Below, in pieces: positions 1 to 7,075 of a stretch of 64,000 nt of DNA. Source of the stretch: Oscillospiraceae bacterium. GTDB taxonomy: Bacteria > Bacillota > Clostridia > Saccharofermentanales > Saccharofermentanaceae. The notes beneath the pieces were generated by a model. That model worked only from the letters and a program-made list of their open reading frames with translations. It made no database searches and was not told the origin of the DNA. A program made the position numbers and the translations under genes. The stretch covers positions 19,007 to 83,006 of the forward strand of contig CADAKH010000009.1 of the NCBI GenBank assembly GCA_902788505.1, in the 5' to 3' direction. Numbering within the stretch: position 1 is the first letter of the stretch; each line of letters begins with the position of its first letter.

Positions 1-149
1 ATGTCAGGAGTATGTTGTTTTGGTATTGCACTTGGATGTATAAAAACTATATTTTTACCTAAATTAGCGAAATATTTGGCTGTTTCAAATTCAGCTTTTT
101 CCGGTGGTGAGTTTAGTTGAGATATATCTATTGTCCCAATCGTATTCAT
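1..149 (-). CDS. 5' part of a possible nuclease-domain protein (runs off the left edge)
   Basis: An open frame begins with ATG one codon after the TAG stop of the upstream FHA gene, in the same frame, and stays open for 49 codons to the window edge. The peptide starts MNTIGTIDISQLNSPP and continues with ETAKYFANLGKNIVFI and PSAIPKQHTPD. The pattern of a helix, a hydrophobic strand and then PD recalls the start of PD-(D/E)XK-like tRNase domains of the CdiA C-terminal type found as small clostridial proteins; this is recalled family knowledge, not a search. G+C is 48 of 149 bases (32%), lower than its neighbours. There is no clear ribosome binding site, so expression may depend on read-through or coupling. 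Confidence 0.45.
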   Translation of the reverse strand, partial: MNTIGTIDISQLNSPPEKAEFETAKYFANLGKNIVFIHPSAIPKQHTPD

Positions 150-152
150 GTA

Positions 153-1460
153 CTAGCAGCTGAATCTGAATTCAAGTTCTCCAAATGTTATCTTTTGTCC
201 TGATTTGATCTCATAAGTTTTTCCGTTATCAACCGGAGAGTCTTCAATATATGTTTTGCCTGTGCCCTTGGAAGGCACTAAATAGAATGATCCTTCTTTT
301 TGTTTTATTACTGCATGAAGAGGAGCTATCTCCGGTCTGTCCAGTACGATGTCAGACAGGAAACAGTCTGAACCGATATATGTTTCGTCAAGATAGATCG
401 AGTATTTTGAATTAACCCCTTTGCTGTCTGAGATAAGAGATAAATACCCGGAAACAATCGGATTGAAATGTTTTGCTTCTGATGAAATGCTGTCAGGCTT
501 TTGAAAAGATCCTGAGACAGTCCGTTCATTTTCCCGTTCTGAGGAATTGTTCTTAATTGCGTCTGTATTGCCTGAAAAAAGGATCGAGCTTCGCTGTCTG
601 GATTTTTCTTCCGATTTGGCTTTTCTGTTGTTATCCTCCATCTTCTTTTGTTTGAGAAATGTCATTGCAAGTATCAGTGCGGAAAGAAAAGAGAACAGAA
701 AGCAGGGAAGAAGCATTCCTTTGATCAGAAGAGCAAAAGAAAGGAACGATGAAAAAACTGATACGATAAGATCCTTTTCCGATTTAGTCAGGTCTTTTAT
801 TCCGTGCGGAAACTTTCTTCTGTATTTATTTGCATCAGGTACCGCAGGGTCTGAAGGCGGCATATTACCATCTGATTCTCTGATGATGTCAGCGATCTTA
901 AGGAACATATTCTCGTTGTTTTCCCTTACGCTGAATACCAGGGCATTTGCCTCGTCTTCTGTGATGATGCTCTTGAAGAAATTACAGTTAAGGAGTTTTT
1001 CAAATCTATCCGCATCAATTGAAGACAGGCATAATTCATCAGGCCTGCTCTTAAGCGGAAGACAGCATATCTTTATGGTAATTCCTTCCGGATCGGTAAA
1101 GATCATTTCAGGATCCAATACGATACATGAAGGCGATACGAGATTATCCAGAAGCTTTATAAAGGAATAAAAAAGGTCCCCTGCGGTTTTTCTTCTCAGG
1201 CTGATGCTCTTGAGGTCTTTCCTGCGTATGAATCTGTTTTTGTCCGGAGATAATACGGAAAACTCCGGGTCTGATATCTGAACATATCCTGAGAATTCAA
1301 AGTAACACATAATACCTGATCCAACAGTATCTATGTTGGGAGCAAGATAGAAGTCTGCTTTGTTTCCGGCAATTACCTCTTCGGCGTAAGTGCATAATCT
1401 ATCCGGATCTTCAAGCTTCTCGATCGCGTAATATCCGTAGGGTCCCTTTTTTATCTGCAT
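153..1460 (-). CDS. FHA-domain membrane protein of the Tad locus
   Basis: A 435-residue protein. Residues 1 to about 200 form a globular region resembling the N-terminal domain usual on FHA proteins of clostridial Tad loci (I recall it as DUF6382-like). Residues 226-272 hold two hydrophobic segments (LIVSVFSSFLSFALLI and FLFSFLSALILAMTFL). A charged linker follows, and residues 350-435 form an FHA phosphothreonine-binding domain (YIGSDCFLSDIVL, LHAVIKQKEGSFYLV, GQKITFGELEF). The usual Ser-Arg before the FHA histidine reads Ala-Pro, so phosphopeptide binding is uncertain. AAAGGA lies 8 bases before the ATG. It is the last pilus-related gene of the leftward operon, probably a scaffold or signalling partner of the secretion machine. 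Confidence 0.75.
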   Translation of the reverse strand: MQIKKGPYGYYAIEKLEDPDRLCTYAEEVIAGNKADFYLAPNIDTVGSGIMCYFEFSGYVQISDPEFSVLSPDKNRFIRRKDLKSISLRRKTAGDLFYSFIKLLDNLVSPSCIVLDPEMIFTDPEGITIKICCLPLKSRPDELCLSSIDADRFEKLLNCNFFKSIITEDEANALVFSVRENNENMFLKIADIIRESDGNMPPSDPAVPDANKYRRKFPHGIKDLTKSEKDLIVSVFSSFLSFALLIKGMLLPCFLFSFLSALILAMTFLKQKKMEDNNRKAKSEEKSRQRSSILFSGNTDAIKNNSSERENERTVSGSFQKPDSISSEAKHFNPIVSGYLSLISDSKGVNSKYSIYLDETYIGSDCFLSDIVLDRPEIAPLHAVIKQKEGSFYLVPSKGTGKTYIEDSPVDNGKTYEIKSGQKITFGELEFRFSC

Positions 1461-1508
1461 ATCTTTGTTCCTTTAGTAAGCAACTCAAAAACTGAATAAT
1501 ATAATCTG

Positions 1509-1682
1509 TCAGAAAGCAGAAGCTATCTTGGAATCGTCAAAACAGAAATCCATGACTTTTTCTCCGTACTCCGTAAGTCCCGCTCTGAATAAAAGGGCGA
1601 GTGCGACGAGGACGGCGATGATGATAACTATCTCAACGGTTCCCATGCCTTTCCTGTTTTTCCGTTTTGTTGTTTTTCTCAT
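1509..1682 (-). CDS. flp: Flp-type prepilin (Flp1-like), 57 aa
   Basis: Translated by hand: a basic leader (MRKTTKRKNRKGMG) followed by TVEIVIIIAVLVALALLFRA and a short polar tail. The Gly before a hydrophobic helix with Glu at +5 is the class III (type IV-like) prepilin signature cleaved by a TadV/FppA peptidase, and the short length fits the Flp1-like family. AAAGGAGG precedes the ATG by 7 bases. It lies between the fused tadB-tadC gene and the FHA gene, so it is the likely pilus subunit. The C-terminal half is only about 25 residues. No second pilin or prepilin peptidase is in this window. Confidence 0.85.
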   Translation of the reverse strand: MRKTTKRKNRKGMGTVEIVIIIAVLVALALLFRAGLTEYGEKVMDFCFDDSKIASAF

Positions 1683-1696
1683 TGTCGTTTCCTCCT

Positions 1697-3262
1697 TTAT
1701 ATGCCGAGAGAGATAATTGCGGGTGTCATTGCGACCATAAGGACACTTATAAAATCAAGTGTCATTGGTATGATCATTCCCAAAGCTTCGCGTTCCTGTC
1801 TTTTGCGTGATGCGTTCCTGCAAAGGTTCCAGCAGGCCTGGGACTGAAGGTTCAGCATATTCAGCACTTCAGAAGAACCAAGCCTGCCATACCTTGCGAT
1901 AAGGAGAAGCGCTGCCTGTGCTTCGGGTATCTGTATCCTTAAAGAAAATTTCTCTACTGCATCTGAAGCCGGAATCCCGCTGAGGATCATGGCTCTCAGA
2001 TTCTTTATCTCAAGAGACAGACTCCTGTTCTCCTCAAAAGCTTTCGAACAGATGGTAATTGCTTTCGGGAGCTGCATTCCTGATTCGAGAAGTGTCGATA
2101 TCAGGCACAGAAACAGCGGTATGTCACTCATGAGATCCTCTCTTTTGCGCTCGACGTCTGTTTTGATCTCACATCCGCCCAGTAATACAATTGCGGCCGT
2201 AAATACGAGCGAAAAGAGAGGATTCTTGTGTAGAGTGATGAGGATCGCCGTTGCTATTAGGCAAGAGACAGATCCAGTGATCAGCTGTTTTTTGAGATAC
2301 TGTTCGTAGGTGTAATCGGGATTGACCGAAAGTTCATTGAAAAGCTCGTGACGGGCAGTTATAAAACTTGCAGGGAAGATCTTCCTGACAAGTTTTGTCA
2401 GAGGAGTTCCGGGCATTTTCCCTCCCGGACTGATGCTGACAGCAAGTTCTGATTTATAAGCTTTTCTTCCTTGTTCATGAGACATGTATTTAAGAAGCAT
2501 TGCACAGGCTATAGTGCATATGCCGAATGCAGCGGCAAGGATGAAAGATCCGGTTCTGGTATTCCTTGCCATATCAAGATATTCATGACTCATATAGTTG
2601 AGTGCAAATGTAACTCCGAAAGGCATGGCGCATAGGATCGCGGCTTCGGCATTCTTGCCTGCATTTGATGCAGCGATCTCTCCCTGTACGGCATTCAGTT
2701 CCGAGAGCATCTGACAGGAACTTCTTAATATCGATAAACTGTTGTTGCCGATCTCACCTGATATAGCAAGAGCATGAAAAACAGGTACAGTCTCAGGGAA
2801 CCCTATCTGCTGCGCAAAAGTATTAAGTGAGTCCTCAAGACTTACATGGAGCTTTAAGTTGTTCTCGAGATTGATCAGAGGCTTTAAGAGCATGGAACGT
2901 TTTCCGAATGTTTTCTCGATAACTGGTCTTATAAGAAGCAGTGATTTTTCTATCGAGTAACCGCCCGATACACTTGTGCAGAGGACCTGAAGCAGTACGA
3001 GAAGCTGGGTCCTCATATGCCTGTAGTTATTTGAATAGATCTTCTTCATGGCTTCTTTCCAAGGAAAGATGCTGAGTAAAATTGCAAGTATCAGCCTTAT
3101 GAATTCCGGGCCTATAAACAGTCCTGATGCAAAATAAACGACAGCGACAAACATGGGGTATACCCAGATATTCTTTGCAAGGAAAACAGGGAAGGAGTGA
3201 CTCTTTTTATGCTCGGTATGCCATAGCGTTCCTGATGTCTTCAATGTCTGCGATACGTTCAA
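1697..3262 (-). CDS. TadB-TadC fused inner-membrane platform protein
   Basis: The protein contains two successive type II secretion F (GspF-like) domains. The first half (LVLLQVLCTSVSGGYSIEKSL, then FPETVPVFHALAISGEIG) is TadB-like; the second (DLMSDIPLFLCLISTLLESG, then ARYGRLGSSEVLNML) is TadC-like. Hydrophobic pairs lie before each domain and at the C terminus. TadB and TadC are normally separate genes. I place the start at a TTG at 3262-3260, because AAGGAGG sits 8 bases upstream; this gives 521 residues and a 56-base overlap with tadA. A longer GTG/ATG frame into tadA has no such site. Role: the membrane platform on which TadA acts to assemble the pilus. Confidence 0.85.
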   Translation of the reverse strand: MNVSQTLKTSGTLWHTEHKKSHSFPVFLAKNIWVYPMFVAVVYFASGLFIGPEFIRLILAILLSIFPWKEAMKKIYSNNYRHMRTQLLVLLQVLCTSVSGGYSIEKSLLLIRPVIEKTFGKRSMLLKPLINLENNLKLHVSLEDSLNTFAQQIGFPETVPVFHALAISGEIGNNSLSILRSSCQMLSELNAVQGEIAASNAGKNAEAAILCAMPFGVTFALNYMSHEYLDMARNTRTGSFILAAAFGICTIACAMLLKYMSHEQGRKAYKSELAVSISPGGKMPGTPLTKLVRKIFPASFITARHELFNELSVNPDYTYEQYLKKQLITGSVSCLIATAILITLHKNPLFSLVFTAAIVLLGGCEIKTDVERKREDLMSDIPLFLCLISTLLESGMQLPKAITICSKAFEENRSLSLEIKNLRAMILSGIPASDAVEKFSLRIQIPEAQAALLLIARYGRLGSSEVLNMLNLQSQACWNLCRNASRKRQEREALGMIIPMTLDFISVLMVAMTPAIISLGI

Positions 3263-4403
3263 GTCCGTCACCTCCTTTATTCTTATATAGTGTCTTAAGT
3301 CTGTATTCGTGATCTGCGGGCGGCATGACTTCGCAGATCTCATCTATATATCTTTTGCCTTCACGGCTTCTCATGATGTGGATCACGATATTAATTCCCA
3401 TTGATACCTGGGTTAAGATCGCATCGTAAGGAAGGCTTGAACCTGACATTATCATGGCGGTGAGCCTTTCCATCATTTCAAAGCAAGAGTTGCTGTGGCC
3501 CGTGCTCATCGAACCGGGATGTCCGCTCGTAAGGCAGGACAGGAGATCAGAGCTTTCTTTGCCTCTTACTTCACCGACGATTATCCTGTCCGGGCGCATT
3601 CTCAGAGATGCTCTGATCATCATTCCTATATTCACTTCACCGGTTCCGTCAGGTCCGGGAAGCCTTGCCTCCATGCGCACAAGATTCTCGATGCCCTGCA
3701 GATTGAGTTCGGCCGAATCCTCGATCGTAACAATGCGCTCGTCCTTTGGAATGAAGTTGCTTAGACAGTTCAGGAAAGTCGTTTTACCTGAACCTGTGCC
3801 GCCGCAAATGAATATGGTCCTTTTATTGCGAACGCACTCTGCCAGAAACCTGGCAGCTTCCTCGCTTATGAATTCCTGTCTTATAAGCGTAACGATGTCG
3901 TGAGTGATGCCTGTGAACTTTCTGATAGTGACAGTCGTCTCCCGGGATATCGGAGGAAGCACCGCGTTAGCTCTTGAACCGTCAGGAAGTCTTAAGTCTG
4001 CTATAGGATTTGCTTCGTTAAGAGGTCTGTTCTGGTTTGCGAAAAAGCAGGATATACATGTCTTAAGAGATTCCTCGTCTCTGAAAGTAAGATCTGATCT
4101 GTAAAGTCTTCCGCCTCTTTCATAGAAGATCTTATAAGGACCGTTGACCATTATCTCTGTTATTGAAGGATCTTCCATCAGAGGTTCGATCACATCCAGA
4201 CGCCTTAAGGAATTGAATACAGATTTCGCCATCTCGCGCTTCTGATCAAGATTCATCCTGAAAGATGTGTTCTCTGAAATGACGTCGGAAATTATCTCCC
4301 TGAGTTTTTCATCGGAAGGATCAGTCTCACCGGAAATCGCATTAAGAACGCAGTAAGTAATCTGCTCTTTGATTTCTTCTGTATTTGTCCTGACAGGTGT
4401 CAT
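3207..4403 (-). CDS. tadA: TadA/CpaF secretion ATPase
   Basis: A 398-residue ATPase that powers Flp pilus assembly. Visible motifs in order: an N-terminal all-alpha region, LMEDPSITEIMVNGP, Walker A GGTGSGKT near residue 200, the Asp box VTIEDSAEL, the His-box region, and Walker B RIIVGEVRG followed by TSGHPGSMSTGHSN. These are standard for the CpaF/TadA branch of the type II/IV secretion ATPases. Its ATG overlaps the upstream gene's stop as ATGA, implying translational coupling, and AGAGG lies 9 bases upstream. It is followed by the tadB-tadC fusion. Confidence 0.95.
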   Translation of the reverse strand: MTPVRTNTEEIKEQITYCVLNAISGETDPSDEKLREIISDVISENTSFRMNLDQKREMAKSVFNSLRRLDVIEPLMEDPSITEIMVNGPYKIFYERGGRLYRSDLTFRDEESLKTCISCFFANQNRPLNEANPIADLRLPDGSRANAVLPPISRETTVTIRKFTGITHDIVTLIRQEFISEEAARFLAECVRNKRTIFICGGTGSGKTTFLNCLSNFIPKDERIVTIEDSAELNLQGIENLVRMEARLPGPDGTGEVNIGMMIRASLRMRPDRIIVGEVRGKESSDLLSCLTSGHPGSMSTGHSNSCFEMMERLTAMIMSGSSLPYDAILTQVSMGINIVIHIMRSREGKRYIDEICEVMPPADHEYRLKTLYKNKGGDGLERIADIEDIRNAMAYRA

Positions 4404-5308
4404 ACAGCCATACCTCTATCAGTGAATGAATCATCTGCGTTTCCTTTAGTTGTGAAGTCTTCCTCATAACAGACAGATACACATTCTTTGCCGAGGACCT
4501 TAGTCAGTTGTGATATAAGGTCTTTGGCTCCGATATCCTCTCCGGCATTTCTGGCAGGGAGAAGGATGTACACCCTGTCGCATCCTGAAAGCAGGTCCGG
4601 AAGATCTTTTGTCCTGAAGCCTTCGATAACTGAGATCACATTGACAAATCTTATGTTTGAATGTGCAAGGTCAGATGCAAGATGCATAAGGGTTAAAGAC
4701 CGCTCTATGCCAAGATCGTAAACGTCATCGTTATTCTTGCAGCTGCCGGGAGTGAGAAATCCCGAATCATCCATATTGCAGTATTTAAGGATATCTTCAG
4801 GAACAAATCGCCTGGATCTGCAGTCCTGAAGAAGAGCCGTCATGTTTGAACCTGATGACCTGTTCCACAAGGATCTTAGTCTTGTCGTGAAATCAAGCCT
4901 GATATTAAAGTCGGCTCCTTTCAGCTCATTTTCAAGATCTGATACGAACCTGTCTCTTACATCAGAGTAGACGAACGGAATGACGGCGGTGTGTGTTCCT
5001 GTGGCCGGTTGGTTGATAATGGGTGCGTCTTCTGAGGGTAAAAGAAGTTGTATAAGTCTGGAACAGTCTATTATTCCGCCGTCATCCGTTAGCCTTAAAG
5101 CTGAGGCCTGCAAATGAGAAATGTCTTCTTCTTTTATGTTTGAGGGATCGTAGATGACACGTTCATATTCGCTGAATATGTCTTCTGAATCCTGATCTTT
5201 CAGATAAGGGTTAACAATATATGCATCCGGGTAGAATTCACCCAGCCTTCTTTTGAGAAGTGAATAAATGTAGCAGTCGGTCTCATATATCCTGATGGTA
5301 AATGCCAT
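4400..5308 (-). CDS. TadZ/CpaE-position protein of the Tad operon (diverged)
   Basis: First gene of the operon. I choose ATG 5308 over the GTG at 5323 because GAGG precedes it by 9 bases; the product is 302 residues. The N-terminal 100 residues look like a receiver-like alpha/beta fold (FTIRIYETDCYIYSLL, RVIYDPSNI). The C-terminal part contains hydrophobic strands in a MinD-like order (NIRFVNVISVIEG, DRVYILLPARN), but no intact Walker A motif. Location and shape suggest a degenerate TadZ/CpaE pilus-localisation factor. The family assignment rests mostly on context, and function as an ATPase is unlikely. Confidence 0.55.
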   Translation of the reverse strand: MAFTIRIYETDCYIYSLLKRRLGEFYPDAYIVNPYLKDQDSEDIFSEYERVIYDPSNIKEEDISHLQASALRLTDDGGIIDCSRLIQLLLPSEDAPIINQPATGTHTAVIPFVYSDVRDRFVSDLENELKGADFNIRLDFTTRLRSLWNRSSGSNMTALLQDCRSRRFVPEDILKYCNMDDSGFLTPGSCKNNDDVYDLGIERSLTLMHLASDLAHSNIRFVNVISVIEGFRTKDLPDLLSGCDRVYILLPARNAGEDIGAKDLISQLTKVLGKECVSVCYEEDFTTKGNADDSFTDRGMAV

Positions 5309-5346
5309 AGTGTGTACCCTCACTTCCGTTTGTTGATCTTAAACGG

Positions 5347-5402
5347 ATTGTAAGACCAAACAGCTTGGAAAAAACCGACAAATACCGACAAAAACCGACA
5401 AG
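5347..5402 (-). promoter_or_regulatory. Promoter region of the Tad operon with triple TGTCGG array
   Basis: Read on the minus strand, three copies of TGTCGGTWTT follow one another with an exact 10-base period (5391-5400, 5381-5390, 5371-5380). TACAAT, a good -10 box, lies at 5352-5347, 23 bases after the last TTGTCG. No consensus -35 is present, so the array sits where an activator would bind on the same DNA face in successive turns. A start of transcription near 5340 would give a leader of about 30 bases containing the GAGG site. The same array occurs before comEA. Confidence 0.5.
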
Positions 5403-5469
5403 GCAAAGGTTTAAAAACTGAGCTTTTAGGGGGGTAATAGATAAATTAATATTATTAACAAATCGGCCT

Positions 5470-5500
5470 TCACGAATCATTTTCGAAAACTTTTTCGTGA
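5470..5500. promoter_or_regulatory. 31-base palindrome upstream of metK
   Basis: TCACGAA (5470-5476) and TTCGTGA (5494-5500) are perfect inverted arms around the central palindrome TTTTCGAAAA (5480-5489). It lies 28 bases upstream of the metK -35 box and about 120 bases from the Tad promoter. It has the symmetry of a dimeric repressor or activator site; no T-run follows, so a terminator is less likely. The cognate protein is unknown. Confidence 0.4.
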
Positions 5501-5527
5501 CTTAATGGTCAAATACAAAAAGAGCGA

Positions 5528-5556
5528 TTGACAAAGAAGAGTCGTATAAGTAAAAT
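5528..5556 (+). promoter_or_regulatory. metK promoter (TTGACA-17-TAAAAT)
   Basis: A perfect -35 TTGACA (5528-5533), a 17-base spacer and TAAAAT (5551-5556) form a consensus housekeeping sigma-factor promoter. Transcription would begin near 5563, about 20 bases before the riboswitch aptamer. Confidence 0.85.
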
Positions 5557-5582
5557 CAAGCCACAACAATTTAAGTTCATTG

Positions 5583-5679
5583 CTTATCAAGAGTGACTCG
5601 AGGGACCGGCCCGTTATAAGAGTCCGGCAACCGCGGAAAGCAGCGGTGCCAATTCCGGCAGGGAAACCTGAAAGATGAG
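5583..5679 (+). promoter_or_regulatory. SAM-I (S-box) riboswitch aptamer
   Basis: The conserved S-box features are all visible: a P1 stem CTTATC/GATGAG at the two ends, AAGAG then GGGACCGGCCC after P1, CCGGCAACC, the P3 helix GCGG/..GGTGCCAATTCC, and GGGAAACCTGAAAGATGAG closing the core. This class binds S-adenosylmethionine and turns off SAM and methionine genes. Here it precedes metK, giving direct product feedback. The downstream terminator is annotated separately; the antiterminator must use the P1 3' strand. Confidence 0.95.
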
Positions 5680-5701
5680 GATCGTTTATATAAAGCGTCG
5701 G

Positions 5702-5732
5702 CCTTCTCCTTTCGGGGGAAGGTTTTTCTTTT
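5702..5732 (+). terminator. Riboswitch expression-platform terminator
   Basis: CCTTCTCC (5702-5709) pairs with GGGGAAGG (5715-5722) over a five-base loop, followed by TTTTTCTTTT. It lies 22 bases after the SAM aptamer and 28 bases before metK, as expected for a terminator that forms when SAM is bound. Confidence 0.9.
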
Positions 5733-5760
5733 ACCAGGCATTGAACGGAAAGGAAAGAAA

Positions 5761-6951
5761 ATGAGAAACAAAAAAGGAAACTGGCTGTTCACTTCTGAAT
5801 CAGTTACTGAGGGACATCCCGACAAGATCTGTGACCAGATCTCAGACAGCGTGCTTGACGCTATCCTGGAGCAGGATCCAACGGCACGTGTTGCATGCGA
5901 GACTTGCACTACAACTGGAATGGTGCTCGTTATGGGTGAGATATCAACATCCGCTTATGTTGACATTCCTTCTATCGTCAGGAATACAGTAAAGGAGATC
6001 GGTTATAACTCAAGCGAGATGGGTTTTGACAGCCATTCATGCGCTGTACTCACTTCGATCGATGAGCAGTCTCCTGATATTGCAATGGGTGTTAACGAGT
6101 CATACGAGGCACGTCACGGCGGCGAGAAGGAACTCGACACCGGTGCCGGCGACCAGGGTATGATGTTCGGTTATGCCAATGATGACACACCCGAGCTTAT
6201 GCCTATGCCTATCTCACTTGCACACAAGCTTACGATCAAGCTTACGGAAGTACGCAAGAACGGTGCTGATTTCTTAAGACCTGACGGCAAGTCACAGGTT
6301 ACGGTCGAGTATGAGAATGACAAGGTTAAGAGGATCGATGCCGTTGTTATCTCAACACAGCACAGTGCAGATGTAACTCTTGAGTATCTTGAAGAATTCA
6401 TCAAAGAGAATGTTATCAAGGCAGTTATTCCTGCTGATCTTATGGATGAGAATACTAAGATCTACATCAATCCTACAGGCAGATTCGTCGTAGGCGGACC
6501 TCAGGGTGACTCAGGTCTTACGGGAAGAAAGATCATTGTTGATACTTACGGCGGATTCGCACGTCACGGCGGCGGATGCTTCTCCGGTAAGGATCCTACG
6601 AAGGTTGACCGTTCCGCATGCTATATGATGCGTTATATCGCAAAGAACATTGTCGCATCAGGCCTTGCTTCCGAGTGTGAGGTTCAGGTAGCTTACGCGA
6701 TAGGTGTTGCTAAGCCGGTATCTGTAATGGTGGATACTTTCGGTACAGGCAAGATCGAAGACAGCAAGATCACCGAGATCGTTGACAAGGTCTTTGACTT
6801 AAGACCTGCTGCCATCATCAGAGATCTTGATCTCAGAAGACCTATCTATGCGAAAACAGCAAGTTACGGCCACTTCGGAAGAACTGATATCGATCTTCCC
6901 TGGGAGAAGACAGATAAGGCTGAAGAGATAAAGAAACTCGCAGGAATCTGA
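5761..6951 (+). CDS. metK: S-adenosylmethionine synthetase
   Basis: Makes S-adenosylmethionine from methionine and ATP in the cytosol. The 396-residue length is typical. The N-terminal [12 protein letters not shown], the [12 protein letters not shown] hexapeptide-type motif and [13 protein letters not shown] are present. The phosphate-binding loop usually written GGGAFSGKD reads GGGCFSGKD here, a conservative Ala-to-Cys change. A purine-rich GGAAAGGAAAG precedes the ATG. Regulated by the SAM-I riboswitch directly upstream and ended by a strong terminator at 6984-7020, so it is probably monocistronic. Confidence 0.97.
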   Translation: MRNKKGNWLFTSESVTEGHPDKICDQISDSVLDAILEQDPTARVACETCTTTGMVLVMGEISTSAYVDIPSIVRNTVKEIGYNSSEMGFDSHSCAVLTSIDEQSPDIAMGVNESYEARHGGEKELDTGAGDQGMMFGYANDDTPELMPMPISLAHKLTIKLTEVRKNGADFLRPDGKSQVTVEYENDKVKRIDAVVISTQHSADVTLEYLEEFIKENVIKAVIPADLMDENTKIYINPTGRFVVGGPQGDSGLTGRKIIVDTYGGFARHGGGCFSGKDPTKVDRSACYMMRYIAKNIVASGLASECEVQVAYAIGVAKPVSVMVDTFGTGKIEDSKITEIVDKVFDLRPAAIIRDLDLRRPIYAKTASYGHFGRTDIDLPWEKTDKAEEIKKLAGI

Positions 6952-6983
6952 AAACCCGATAATAGGACATTTTAGTCTTAAAC

Positions 6984-7020
6984 GCCCGGTTAAAGTCTCA
7001 TCTTTGACCGGGCTTATTGT
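6984..7020 (+). terminator. metK transcription terminator
   Basis: GCCCGGTTAAAG and CTTTGACCGGGC form a 12-base stem with one mismatch, followed by TTATTGTTTT. It lies 32 bases after the metK stop. Confidence 0.85.
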
Positions 7021-7075
7021 TTTGCACGATTTTTATTGTTAGCATTTTGAGAAGATTACGAAAAGAAGAGAAGAC

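Noticed and set aside
5283..5480. Frame of 65 codons over the Tad promoter
   Set aside because: It overlaps the promoter array and the start of the TadZ-like gene, and its sequence is low in coding character.
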